Source: Stomoxys calcitrans (Eukaryota > Arthropoda > Insecta > Diptera > Muscidae). From it: a stretch of DNA of 64,000 bases. The stretch spans positions 93,254,245 through 93,318,244 of the forward strand of contig NC_081554.1 of the NCBI RefSeq assembly GCF_963082655.1. The letters run 5' to 3'. Positions 1 to 15,100 of this stretch are shown here, one piece after another (position 1 is the first letter of the stretch; the number at the start of each line of letters is the position of its first letter). A program made the position numbers and the translations under genes. The notes below the pieces were generated by a model. The model was given only the letters and a program-made list of their open reading frames with translations. It was not told where the DNA came from and ran no database searches.

Positions 1-97
1 GACAATTGTTTTAACGACTAATACTCCCAGAAACATAAGTTTCTCTCAAATTTCAATTTTTTAAAGACATTTTAGATAATTTCTTTGTAAACACAAC

Positions 98-977
98 CAG
101 TGTTGCCACTCAAGGAAAAAATTTTCCTACCAAATTTTAAAAAAAATCCTACCAAACCCAACCAAAACCTATCAAATGTTTCACAAGCCAAAATGTGGCA
201 TATGTTTTGATACCTACCACCAAAGAGTTAGCCATTTTGCATTCCATTTTTAACACATCAAGTTATACATTTTCAACGCTGCAAATTACTAGATCGTCGT
301 TCTAGACATCTGTCCGTTTTGTTTTTTGTCGAAAACACTCTATGGCCTTACATTCAAAGATGACTTATATCTTGATATAGCATTCTTTATACTGATCTCC
401 CAATTAGAAATTTTGAGTTCAGAAAGTCGTAGTTTTGCACCGATTTCAATGAACAACCGCGCCGAGTTTGATAAAGCCATCTCCCTATTTAAATATTTGT
501 GCCCAAAAATTCGCTTTACTACCCATATTTACTGTGACAGTGAGTTGCATGGACCCCTAAACATCTGAGCATGGACTAAATCTGACCAAATCTGAATGCA
601 GCTGCCAAATAACCCTGATTTCCGATTGAAGGCATTCAACGCACAAAGCCGCATTTCCTGCCCAGAATTCACGAAGTTCAGGAGAAATCCCAATAACAGT
701 TACAATCAATATGAGAACTTACGGCATTTATGCTGAAATTTCAAGCAGTGAGACCCCTTGTAACAGAATTTGGCCCCTTGACATCCATGGTTTTGTTATG
801 CACTCTTAACGATTATACAGAAACGAATTTTGAGTTATCATCGACGATTTTTTCATTAATTAACTTGGTATTTATATGATGGAAAAACCTACCAAAAATT
901 GAGATCAGCCCACCAACCTACCAAGAAAATAAAAACCTACCCAATTTGGTAGGAATCTACCAAATACGACAACACTG
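98..977. mobile_element. hAT-like non-autonomous DNA transposon
   Basis: The left end reads CAGTGTTGCC and the right end, reversed, reads CAGTGTTGTC. Both ends continue into a shared subterminal TTCCTACCAAATT motif in inverted orientation. The element is flanked by a perfect 8-bp direct repeat AACACAAC at 90-97 and 978-985. An 8-bp duplication with CAG-type termini is the hallmark of the hAT superfamily. The 880-bp interior has several scattered CCTACCAA motifs near the ends and no recognisable transposase, so it would depend on a partner elsewhere. The 80-codon open frame at 326-568 has no ATG start and is not recognised. Confidence 0.8.
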
Positions 978-985
978 AACACAAC

Positions 986-1868
986 CTCAATAAATTTTTG
1001 ATCTATTTGAAAATTAAACTTTTTTGCTCATGTTCGGCCCCAGTTAATAATTTTTGGTAAAAACAAAATTTTTATCAACTTTATCAATGAATTTTTTTCA
1101 AAAGACAAAACTTAAGTAAAAAATTCTTTTAAGGCAAAATTAAGGCCTATGACCGGGCAAATTTAATTATTTCCCTTAAAACAAAATTAAAAAAAAAATC
1201 CTAAGGAATTTTTGTAATTTTTTCTATAGATAAAATTAAATTAGTTTTTTTTAAATTTTTTACAATTTTTTTAATAAAAAAATTTGATAGAGACAAAATT
1301 TAATGAAATGTTGACCATTGAAAGCCCATATTTTTCGCGATAACAATTTTATTAGAATTTTACCATAATTAATATCAAATGTATTAAAATATAGTCGGAT
1401 TTTAACCATATTGAGCACGGATGGCAAGGATTTTAATAAATGCAGCGTAATTAGCCTTAAGTCCTTAAATCGGAAGATTGGTCTATATGGGGGCTATCTT
1501 AAGATACAGACCGATTTAGAGCATATCCAGCACGGATGTCGGAAATTTTAACACAAATCATTGTCCCAAATTTTAGCCAAATCGGCTATTAGCTAAAGAG
1601 CCTAAGACTCTAAATCTGGAGATCAGTCTATATGGGGGTTATATCAAGAAATATAGCCCATCCTCGGACTTAACCTGTCCAGGGACATGAAAAGAATGAG
1701 TGCAAAGTTTCCCATCAATATCTTCGCTTTTAAAGACAGTAGCATGATTTCATCACACAGACTAACGGACGGACAGAGCTAGATCGTCTTAGATTTTTAC
1801 GAGTGTCGGAAATGAACACTTTCTGTCGATTGTTTGCAATGCTTTTCCTAAGTATACAGTAATAATTA
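986..1868. other. AT-rich non-coding stretch with a degraded DINE-1-like monomer fragment
   Basis: No gene is seen. From about 1395 to 1700 two imperfect units resemble the reverse complement of the internal monomers of the DINE-1-like elements, for example CTATATGGGGGCTAT followed by ACCGATTTAGA and a CCAAATCGG motif. The rest is poly-A/T-rich sequence. Confidence 0.5.
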
Positions 1869-3388
<1,520 letters not shown>

Positions 3389-4101
3389 TTGATCTAGCAA
3401 AATTTTTGCCAAGCTGTCTCACTTCTAAACAGTTCGTTGCTTACTGTATGTGTCCACACATCATATCAATGCTGCAGGCTAAATTTTAATGGCATACTCC
3501 CACTTATCTGTAAACTAAAACCATTGTCTTAACATATTCGGTACTAATAAATTCAGAATATTTAATTTTTGTTGTACATATGTTTTTTATGAGTGTATTG
3601 AAACGTCCATAATTTAAATGTCCATCACTGTCTTCTGGTACCATTTTGTACGTTTCGAAACAAAAATGATGTATTTTAAATATCTAACGTATTCAAGTAT
3701 ATATGAGTTTTCAGGGCCTGGGCTTATATTGCACCAATGCAACCAAAATTGGCTTCTATAACTCGAGCTTCAGTCATGTCGTCTTCCAACATTAATGTAT
3801 TTTACACTCCCTCATCTTCGCAAATAAACTTGCGCTTGCTGACTTTTTCTGGGACATCAACTTCTGAGTGTAGGTCATTAATGGTGATAAAAACTAGTTC
3901 GCCAAGAAAACTCGCTGCTTAAGATTTATGTGAATTCCACAGTTTAATGAGTTTTTTTTAATCATTAAACCCCATTTTGCTTAAACAAAGGATGGCGAGG
4001 TGGCCTTTCTTCTTCCTCAAAGCGATTATTTTGTTCTTGAAGAATTTTTCACTGGTGTTCTAATTTCTTTTCTGTTTTGCTTCTTTTTTTTCTAATTGCA
4101 G
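3389..4101. other. Sequence upstream of the first visible P-protein exon
   Basis: This is probably intron of the P-protein gene, because the next exon begins in mid-codon. A pyrimidine tract at about 4055-4096 leads to the acceptor CAG at 4099-4101. I see no convincing exon. The open frame at 3737-3873 would join in frame to the 4102 exon, but its donor (GTCATT) is poor. Confidence 0.5.
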
Positions 4102-4205
4102 TGAAGTAACAGAAGGTGCCTTACAAGTATGGCGTGCGTTACCAGAACGCATTCGTCAGGATCCAAGCTTAGCATCCTTCCGCCAGGAACATGAGCGATT
4201 ACATG
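4102..4205 (+). CDS. OCA2: P-protein exon a (first visible; cytosolic N-terminal region)
   Basis: The exon follows the acceptor TAATTGCAG and ends at the donor GTAAGT. It starts at the third base of a codon and ends after the first base, encoding [20 protein letters not shown] and a further 14 residues. The segment is soluble and charged. The next exon completes a Gly codon at the junction, which supports the join across an 8.5-kb intron. Confidence 0.85.
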
Positions 4206-7200
4206 GTAAGTGTGGACATGCTACACATTTTTTAGTTTCATGACAACATTTTACTTGCAGCTGTTTTGGTGAACTTGCACTTCTTTAGGCACACATGGAA
4301 GTCCTAAACAGCATTTTTCAATTCATTTTGCAAAATAAAGCAACGTAGTTATACTGAAATGTGTTTTCTGACAATAGAATTCTTTAAACCATATTTATCA
4401 GTTGGTTTATTCAGATGACTTGAAACCTGTTGGGCCTAATTGTAAGCCAGTAATTATTCAGGATTGATTTAATTTACTGGAATGGTATAGAATTTACAGA
4501 GAGAGAGAGAGAGAGTAAACGATAGGAAAGCAACTTATTCATCAGAAGTTGACACATACTGTCTTGACTAATTTCTTGTGTATGGGACATGGGATAATGT
4601 CGTTCCACTTTGCTGCCTTGTTACTCTCCATTAGAATAATTGTCATGTTGACCGCAGTATGACTAGGTGTAAACATTCTACTGCCTCAACAGGGACATAT
4701 TGTGTATTATCGTCGTATTACAACTATCGAATATCAACTGCTAGATAAAATGTTGCTTCCATATCCCAAGCACACTATATAAATCAGTTACCAGATTTGA
4801 TGTTTAATTCTTTGGAAGAATTTTCAGACTTCAGTCTGTCTTCTGAACCACTGCATTTGATCAAAACTCAACTTCCCATTTTTCTCTTCTTCCTGCGAAT
4901 ATTTTCTAAAATACTCCAAGCGAAGGACGCTCGGTGCGTTGTTACTAACTGCAGGGGTTGTCTATACGCTGAATTCTTAGCTTCAAAAGCGCGCAGAAAC
5001 TCCTAGGAGTACCATGGTTTCCGTGGGAAAAACGTTTAATGCACAAGTAGGAGTTTTGAAACAGTTTTCATGGAGTGGGCAATGGTTGGCCATTACACCG
5101 CTATAACTGTTTCCAAACGTAGTAAATTTTCTGATTTTTCGTCTATCTTATTTTTGCATCAATATTCCCCAGCAAGATTTCAATGTCTTGGTCAGGGCAG
5201 CAATCATATATTTTTCTAGGCCAGTTGAGTTTTTGACTTATTTACGCATTGCAAAAATATTTTATATCCGAGGCCAATGCAGACGTTAGCATCTCCACTT
5301 ATAACGAACGCCTGGATTCGAAAACATCAGAAAAATTTTCATCGGTTTTTATCTCCTCCTAATACTGGTGACATTTGTGAGGTACTATGCCATGTAGAAA
5401 CATCTCCCCAAAGAGTTGTTGCACTGTGGTTCTTTATTGGAATGTTCGTGGACAAATTTTACTGAAAGATAGATGCATTATTAGTATTACCCACTAGACA
5501 ATTGATGGAATTTTTAAAATGGAGCGGTAGATCTAGAGCCCGAGTGAAAAGGTTATGTTTCCTCTACACTCGTGGGACCAGGATATTGGGAACAATAATA
5601 GTAATAATAATAATGAGCATGGGGTAACTCTTCGGCAATCCCAACTCTTTTTAAAGATTCATTGACCTGGTTGATAAGGCTAATCTACTGGCTGAAATGT
5701 TTGTAGGAAATTCATGCCTGCCTTTTAGCAATCAACCACTCCCCGTAATTGAAAGTGTATCTAGTTCGATGCCTCAGATATTCTTTCGTACACATGGACG
5801 TAAAAGGGTCCTTGCGGATCTCGACGTTAATAAATCTCCAGGCCAGGATGGTATATAAACACTTGTCCTTCGTAAGTGTTCTTCTACACTTCATTCGTTC
5901 ATTACGCAACCTTGCTTACCATGCGGGAGTTTTCCCTGCGCGTTGCGAACGTTTAGCCTGGTGATGGGTAAGGTGAAAAACCCTGTAAATTACCGGCCAA
6001 TTGCGACATGCTCCGCGCTCTCCAAGGTTATGGAGACTACGGTTAACCACCACCTTGTGAAATACTTAGAGTCCCACGGGCTTCTTAGCGATAGACAGTA
6101 CGGGTTCTGCAGAAATCGCTCTATGGGAGACCTAAGGCATTTCTGTCGGAACGATTTATTTCCAGCTTTTTCAGAGATCGCACTATACGTGTTGTTGTAG
6201 ATGGGTTTTTATTCGATGGGTATACATTGACACCAGGTGTACCACAAGGCTCTGTTCTTTTCCTTTTCATTTCCCTTTCCTTTTTCCTTATTTTCATTGA
6301 CGATCTATTGGGCCAAACTTCAAATCCAGTCTACACATTTGCCAATGACTGTAGTCTGTCATTCGTATTTACTCGACCATAGGCCCAGTCCTCAAAAAAT
6401 TGTGGACAGGGGACTCATTATTGATGAGATGTTCCCCCAGGGTTGTTGATGGGATAGTAGGGTAGAATGAACAGAGTAAACTTTAACGCACAAAAGACGC
6501 AGTGCTATTTCTTGTTCTTCTGTTTCACTGACCCAATAGAATCGTCAATATCTATCAACGGTATAGACAATGAGCAGTCAGATGCTCTTTATGTTCTGGG
6601 CATGAAGAGATAGCGTGATGCCCGTTGGTCAAACCACATATTCGAAGTGTCGAAAAAGGCATTCAAGTTTTGGGCTTTCTTAAGCGGTGCAAGAAGTATT
6701 TCACATCATCTGATCTTCTTAATATATAAACTACCTATTTCAGGCCGAGGATGAAGTATAACTCTCACAGAAGCTCCATAGTCATCCTTGGAACTACTTA
6801 ACCAGGTTCAACGGAGAACGATGGTGTTGATAGTGGACAGAAGGGTATCCAACTCTATTGCTTCTCTTGAACATCGGAATGTAGGTTGAGTTGTACTGCT
6901 CCGTCTTTTTATTTCTCACGCACAGTGTTGCCAAATCAAAAAGTCTTGGAAATATTTCTGGAACATTTGAACGGATAGAGATATGGACAAGAACCTAACG
7001 AAGTCAATGTTGAGGTGTTTTCCAAATGTTTCAAAATTGGTCACGTCGAGCAAGTCAAATTTTAAATTGCTTGCCAAACAGTCATTTATGGGCCGATCGG
7101 CTTGATTATTTGATTATTTTTTCTAAATACATCGAGAGGATTTCGATGTATTTAGAGAAGTAGAGGGTGAAGACTATTGCCTGGGTAGACAGGCGTTTCC

Positions 7201-10200
7201 TCTGTTCATTGCTCATTGCTGATCCTTGACGCCGCGTGACGCAATACTTCTGCAGGGTAAGAGATGACGGGGTGATGTTGGAGCCGGTCAACCATCTTTT
7301 GCGTAACTGCCCCGCAATTGCAAGGAGAAGACACAGGGTAATGGGTAAATACCTCTTTCTGCGCTTTGATTCCCTCTAGGCTCTTAGTCCTCTTGCCACT
7401 CTGCAGTACTATAGAGATCTTAATTGCATGACTGGACCAAAGTCTCACCGGTGAAAGTTTCTTCCCGGAGAGGGTTATACCCCGGATGGGAGTATACTTA
7501 CTTCATCATTCCGTTTGTAACACATTGAATTATATTGGTCTATGGGCCCATAAAGTATATAAAGGGTTATTTTTATAGAGCTATTGGAAAGTTTTTCAAA
7601 AAAAAACACACATAAAATTCAGAAACACGTGTCAAATCTTTATTTTAATCGATAGTACGGTCCATATAATTAAATGTTTGAAAATTATTTCATGCAAATA
7701 TTGACTGTGACTGCACCACAAATGGTCCATCCGCTTAGTCCAATTTTCAAACATTTCACCTGGTGTCTCACGAATAAATGCCTAAATTGATGCGGGCTTA
7801 TCTGTATAGACATGAGCTTTAACATGGGCCCACAAAAAATAGTCTAAAGACGTTAAATCGCACGATCTAGGCGGCAAATTGGCCGGCCCCGAACGTGAAA
7901 AAAACAAATGTTCGCCGAACTCGTCTCTCAATAAGTTCATTGTTACGCGTGCAGTGTGGCATGTGGTACCGTTTTGTTGAAATCACATGTTATGCAAGTC
8001 AAACTCTTGCATTTTGGGTAAAAAAAGTTGGCTATCATCTTACGGTAGCGCTCACCATTCATAGTTACGTTACGATTCGCATCATCTTTGAAGAAGTACG
8101 GTCCAATGATGCCACCAGCCAATAGACCGCACTAAACTGTGACTTTTTCTGGATACATTGGTAGCTTATGCAATGCTTCTGGCTGATCTTTACTCCATAA
8201 TCGACAATTCTGCTTATTTACGTACCCATTGAATCAAAAATGAGCTTCGTCATAAAATGGAAGAAGCGCGCGATGAACTGTCCTCACAGAGCAAGCATTT
8301 TGATAATACAACATTTTAAGTCGATCTAACTATATCCGTCCGCCCGTCAGGAAAAGCACGCTAACTTTCGAAGACGTAAAACTAGGCGCTTGTACAAATA
8401 CTTCGTATTACTGTAGGGCGGCTGGGATTGTATTTAAATGGGCCATATCGGTCCATAAACTAGTATACTATCACGAATAACTATCTTTTTTAATAAACAA
8501 TTTAAGCTTCCAGGATCCAAGATAGTCAAATCTGAATTTGTTTATATAGAACTTATTTTTCAATAGGAACCGATATGGCCCATTTCCAATTTTCAATGAC
8601 CAATGCCATTATGAAGTATCTGTTCGAAATTTTATGCTTGGCCATGGCCAGATCGAATACCACAAAAATCAATCAGAAACGGCTGAACCTTTTTTTTTTA
8701 ATTTTAACTGATGGTGCATTATGATTCCGTGGTGAAAATAGGGTACTAAAATTTTTGATATCTGAAGGGGAGCGGACCCTCCCCCTTACCATAACGCCAG
8801 ATCTCAGAGATGGGTGGTGCGATTTAAGCAAAATGCTGTGCTTTCTTATAGTACCCTAAAAATAAAAATTTGGTATCCAAATTTCGGATGGGGTACCTAG
8901 GGGGGGGCACCGCACCCAAAACCTACCAAATATATATATACACCAATAACGTCAATATGGGACTTAAATGAAAGGTATTTAAGACTAGAAAACGTATCTG
9001 ATATCCAATTGTCTGACTAAGTGTTTGGGGGACCACCCCAACCCCCTAAACACCCCAAATCGAACATATTTACGACCATGGCAATATGGGACTTAAATGA
9101 AAGATATTTGCGAGTAAAATACGAATCTGATATCAAAATTTGGAACAAAGTTTCCGGGGGTCCACCTTTTTCCCAAAACACCCCCCAAACAGGACTTATT
9201 TACTGACCATGAAAATATGGGGCTATAAAAAGTTATTTGAGTGTAGAATACGAATCTGATGTCCAGATGTAGAACCAAGTGTTTAAGGGGCCGCCCATCC
9301 CCGAGAACATCCCCCACAGAAGACAAATTTACGACCATAGCAATATGGGGCTCAAATGAAAGGTCTTTGGAAGTAAAGCACGAATCTGATATCAATGTTC
9401 GAAAAAAGTGTCTAAGGGGCCACCCCGCCCCATAACACCAACCAAATAGTAAGTATTTACTGATCATTGCAATATTAGTCTCAAATAAGAGGTATTTTAT
9501 AGAAGAACGCGAATCTGATATATATTTTCTAAGCCAAGTCACTCATTGGCCACCCCATCCCCCAAAACATTGCCCATACCGGTCATATTTGCCGACTATG
9601 GAAAAATTGATCTCAAATAAAGGATATTTGGGAGTAGACCGTGAATCTAACATCAACATTCGAGACCAACTGTCTGGGGGACGTTCAAATACCATAACAA
9701 CCCCCCAGAAGGACGTATTTGCTCACCAGGACAATTTGGTCTTCAAAACAGTAGAGCTCGATATTCATAGTTATTAGGGCCCATACCCCAAACCGGAAAT
9801 ATTTGCTGGCTTTTGCAATAAGGGGTTTAAATGAATGGTATTTGAGATTAGAAAACAAATTTGATATCCAATTTTGAGGCCAATGGTAATATGGGGTTCA
9901 AATAAATGATATATATTGGGTTGCCCAAAAAGTAATTGCGGATTTTTCATATAGTCGGCGTTGACAAATTGTTTCACAGCTTGTGACTCTGTAATTGCAT
10001 TCTTTCTTCTGTCAGTTATCAGCTGTTACTTTTAGCTTACTTTAGAAAAAAAGTGTAAAAAAAGTATAATTGATTAAAGTTCATTCTAAGTTTTATTAAA
10101 AATGCATTTACTTTCTTTTAAAAAATCCGCAATTACTTTTTGGGCAACCCAATAGATATAAGAGAATAGAGCACGTTGATGATATATTTTCAGGGATTAA

Positions 10201-12115
10201 TGTTTGGGAGACGACCGCACTGCCCAAAACACCCCACTTCCCAAACACCCCTCGGGCATATTTACTTAAATGAAAGGTATTGGGAGTAGAGCAAGAATTG
10301 ATACCCATTTCAACATTCGGGACCAATTTTCTAGGGGTCTACCCCTTTCCCAAAATATCCCACAAACAGCCATTTTTTACTGACCATAGCAATATGGAGC
10401 TCAAATAAAGGTATTTGGGAGTAGAATACGAATTTGATATCCAAATGTAGTACCATGTATTTAGGGCATCACGCCTTCCCCAAAACACTCCCCAAAGTTA
10501 AAAATTTTTCGACCGTGCCAATATGCTTAAATTAAAGGTATTTGAGATTAGAAAACGAATATGATAAGCAATTTTTGGGCGATGTGTAAACCAATGGCAA
10601 TATTAGGTTTAAATTAAAGGTATTTGAGAGAAGAGCACGATGCTGATATTTTTTCAGGGCCAAGTGTCTGGGGGACCACTCCACCCCCGATAACACCCCT
10701 AAATCAGGCATCGTAAGAATTTTGGGCTGAAATAAAGTATTTTAAGAATGGAGTACACCTTACAACCAAACTTAAATTCGTAGACCAATAAAGATCACAT
10801 GGGATTCCGATAAAGGTGCTTATATTGTTAAACTGTTAATCAAGCGATATATTATTTTCGTAGCATGGTTTTTCATTAAAAGCTCTTTAATGGTCAAAAA
10901 TAAATATTCCAAGGAAAATGTTGTTCCACATAAAGTAAAAGAAGGCGCAGCGGAGCGGGCCCCGTCCAGCTAGTATGATATATACTTCATTGTGATGCAG
11001 ATCAAAATTCCGAGGTGTTCTAGTGAAATAAAGTGATTAGTTTACGCCTCATCCTATGGTGGTGGTTATAAACAGATAACCAAAAAAATTAAAATTTTGA
11101 CAACCAGCCTTCTCACCTTCCTATTATTCATCACATCTTTTGCTCATGTATTTAAATCACCCTTAGCCTACGATTCTTCTCCTCCTGAACTTACCGCTAT
11201 TAACAATTAGCAACCCCAAACTGAAGGTACAGTAGACAGGGTGGCCACACATCCGCCTAAACAAGAAATTTAATATCCGGTGCAAATATTGGCAATTGCC
11301 ACAACACAATAAGCACTTGGTGCTAGAGACAGATAAGCTATACAAAACAACAGTTTGTCCCAATATTTAAATTTTATTTTTCATGAAAAATTAACAACAA
11401 AAAAACAAGTAAGAGCGTGCTAAGTTCGGCCGGGCCGAATCTTATATACCCTCCACCATGGATCGCATTTGTCGAGTACTATGCGTAGTATCTCTTTTTA
11501 GGCAAACAAAGAATATTAAAAAAGAGCTGTTGTGCTATTGGAGCTAAATATATCAAGTTATAGTCCGATTCGAACCATTAATGAATGCTGAACATTGTAG
11601 AGGTCATTGTGTAATATGTCAGTTCATTCGGATGAGAATTGCGCCTTGTAGGGGCTCAAGAAGCAAAATCGGGAGATGGGTTTATATGGGAGCTGTATCA
11701 AGCTATTGATCGATTCAGACCATATTAGACACGTATGTTTAAGGTCATGAGAAAAGCCGTTGTACAAAATTTCTGCCAAATCGGATGAGAATTGCGCCCT
11801 CTAAAAGCTGAAGAAGTCAAGACCCAAGATCGGTTTATATGGCAGCTATATCAAAACATGGACCGATTTGAGCTAAAATCAGCGCAGTTGTTGGAAGTGA
11901 TACCAAAACATCACGTAAATTTCAGTCAAATCGGATGGGAATTGCGCCCTCTGGAGGCTCAAGAAGTCAAGACCCAAGATCGGTTTATATGGCAGCTATA
12001 TCAAAACATGGACCGATTTGGCCCATTTACAATCCCAATCGACCTACACTTATAAAAAGTATTTGTGCAAAATTCAAGCGGCTAGCTTTACTCCTTCGAA
12101 AGCTAGCGTGCTTTC

Positions 12116-12147
<32 letters not shown>

Positions 12148-15100
12148 GACGGACATGGCTACATCGACTTAAAATGACATGAAGATCAAGAATATATATA
12201 CTTTATGGGTTCTCAGACGCGTATTTCGAGGTGTTACAAACAGAATGACGAAATTAGTATACCCCCATCCTATGGTGGAGGGTATAATAATCAAAAAACG
12301 ATTAAACAGACCTATTAAAATGAAATCAAAAACCCCAAAAATTGTTTTTATATATCCAATATAAATTGGGGAATAATGGAGCATAAACCTTACTTCGCCT
12401 TAGACATCATTTGTTCACCTTACAGTGTTGGGGAAATGCAGGAGAGCTGATTTAGTTTATGGTGTTTCACCAGTATGCTTTCGCTTTCGCTTTCTTACTA
12501 TGTTTTCGAATAAATAGAAATTAACATTTTTTGAAATAGATAGTGCTGTCTTGTTCTTTGCACTAAACAATGCAACACTATATGAAAATTATAGTTGCCA
12601 GCACAACAATGTTTCGGATAGATATCCAGTATACGTTTATATAAACTTACCTTAACAATGGTAGATGAAAAAGATTGACAAAATTCTTCACTTCTCTCCT
12701 ATGCAGGTTATGAACCTCCCGATGTTGATCCCTTGCCTAATGACGATACCGACGACCACGACCACAACAATGGCAAAATTGCTGATGGTGGGGGCGGTGT
12801 CATCTTCTGTGGCAGTGGCCACAATAAAAATGCAAATGCTTTTTCGCCAATTGGCATTAATGTCACAAATGAAATGGGACAAGTTCGCATTTTAGACGGG
12901 CGAGATGTGGAGAATAACAATGAGGATCAACAGGATGAGACAGAGCACCATGGTCATTCCAAGGTAGGTAAACGGAATTGTGCTTGACCTCCTCTAATGC
13001 TAATGCTTCTTGTTAATTATAATTAAATTTCTCTTTCCGTTTCTGTTTCTGTTTAGCTTAAAAAATATTTAATATGGTTTAAGATAGCCATACTGCTCGT
13101 GGTTTGGGGTGTATTCACAGCATTTTTGATGTCCACAAACGAGCATGTGGATGAGCTGAAGCTGATAAGCATACCAAAGAATGGCACGGAGAGAGGTAAG
13201 TATATACTTAGAACAATTTTAAATTTAATGAGGATTTTTGGTCCAATTATCAAAGTTATCTGCAAACCTAGTGCAAGACTAAAACTGTTGTTCAACTCAA
13301 CTATTGCAGTTGACCTTTAAACTGTTAAAGATTTTATTTCGGTTGTTTTACCCTTAACTTAACTGATACAGTAGCACGTACCGCACATTCTTATTCAACC
13401 TATTCATGTCGATTGTTGTTGTTGTAGCAGTGTGTTATACTCTGAGGCGGCAGCCCTTGCCGATGAAGAACTCCATCGGGTCAATCCGGTACGTACACCG
13501 GCTGCCATGGGATTGCTTCATGTAGATCGACATGTTAGTTTGTAATCAAAGTAGAGATTTGGAATATGTAAGCCTCATTGAAGACCCTATGACAATGTAG
13601 AGCTATTGTATTTATTGGACATTTTTGGAACATGTATGCCACATTGAAGACTTCTTACTTCTTCTTACAATACAGAGCGATTTATTCCACATCTGTTGGC
13701 TTATGTAAGGTATCAAAAGGTTTACTTTGCACTGAAATCCGTGATACATGGCTGAAGGCATCACAAAAGTTGCCGGCACTAGAAGGACCGGATACACTGA
13801 AAAATGTTTGTACTACCTTTTAAGAGTCCAGGCAAAAAAAGACTAACTTAAATTAAAGATGTCCACTTTTCCAATTTTTTAAGCAAAAACTTCTTTAAGG
13901 GAAATATTTTTTAAAGACAACATTTGTATTTTGAAGATTCGCTTCTTTGGCTCGCAATCATTACCAAATTCTGTGATCAAGAAAAAAAAAATAATTTTCT
14001 GTCAACTCTGTTTTGCGTATAAATATCACCGGGAGAGGAATGCTGGATGTTTTCGAGCTACCTGTCCTGGACGGGGTAGAGCTGCTACTCTCTCCGGAGG
14101 CCAAGTACTTGGGTGTGATTCTTGACCAGAAACTAAGCTGTAGAAGAAACGTCAAGGAATGGGATTCCGGTAGCTACTTGAGAGGAACAATTTAGGGACT
14201 TACGCCGGGGACGGTACACTGATGCTTACGACGGTTTCGGTTATGCCGATTCTCACCTACGTATGTCTGGTGATACATCCAGCTATGGGCCCTCCGAAGA
14301 ATGATCGAAGAGAAACTGGTTAACTGTGCGGCAGTGCTGATCTCTGGACCAAAGAGTAGTTCCCCGACAGAGACGAACGAAGCGGCCAATGGACTGGAAC
14401 ATAACATAGATAACTCGCTCATGAAACGAACTCTTGAATAAATCGATTGTAATGTGTGCTGCGTGGCTTGTGGCACTGTCCTATTGAAACCACATGTCGT
14501 CCAGGTCCATATCTTTCAATTCAGGTCAAAAGTAATCAGTGAGCATGGTGCGGTAGCTTTGTCCATTCTAGGTAACGTGACGATAGGCATCGTGCATACC
14601 GCACCAAACAGTTTTTATACCCATCACCATAGGATGGGGGTATACTAATCTAGTCATTCCGTTTGTAACACCTCGAAATAGTGATCGATCTAGCGTGTCC
14701 GTCCGTCCGTCTATCGAAATCGCGATAGCGATCGAACGCGTAAAGCTAGTCGCTTGAAATTTTGCACAGATACTTAATATTGTCGTAGGCCATTGAGGAT
14801 TGCAAATGAGCCGTATCGGTTCAGATTTGGATATAGCTATATATAAACCGGTCTCCAGATTTGTCTTGTTGAGCCCCTGGGAGGCGCAATTTTCCGATTT
14901 AGCTTAACATTAGCTCATAGTGTTCTGTTATGACTTTCAACAACTGGGCCAGTGCGGTGCAAATCGGTCTATAACCTGGTAAAGCTCCCATATAAACCGT
15001 TCTCTTGATTATCCTTGTTCGGGAAGCTTTAATTTTTGCTAGTTTTACAGAAATTTGGTATGTGGAATAAAAATATATTTTGCATAATTATATTTTTATT

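Larger units (their letters stand above)
8669..10973 (+). mobile_element. Helitron-like element with internal 130-bp minisatellite
   Basis: The 3' end AGCGGAGCGGGCCCCGTCCAGCTAG, followed by T, has a GC-rich palindrome just upstream of CTAG, as in Helitrons. The same end closes the element at 18652-19916. The 5' part shares AAACGGCTGAACC and GGAGCGGACCCTCCCCCTTACC with that copy, but the first bases appear truncated or divergent. No helicase is encoded. The interior is expanded by tandem repeats and interrupted by a MITE at 9916-10152. Confidence 0.6.
4206..12706 (+). other. 8.5-kb P-protein intron packed with transposable elements
   Basis: The donor is GTAAGT at 4206 and the acceptor is CCTATGCAG at 12706. 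In order, the intron contains a LINE fragment, a SINE, a second LINE remnant, a DINE fragment, an IS630/mariner transposase remnant, a Helitron-like element with a 130-bp minisatellite and a MITE, and an S1 DINE-like element. The stretches 4206-4780 and 12289-12706 show nothing else beyond a short (GA)n run at about 4498-4515. Confidence 0.85.

Noticed and set aside
3737..3922. 61-codon frame that could be an upstream P-protein exon
   Set aside because: It would join in frame to 4102, but its only usable donor is GTCATT, the peptide has no family resemblance, and any phase match has a one in three chance.
9093..9542. 149-codon minus-strand open frame
   Set aside because: It lies wholly in the 130-bp minisatellite and repeats with its period; it is a shadow, not a gene.
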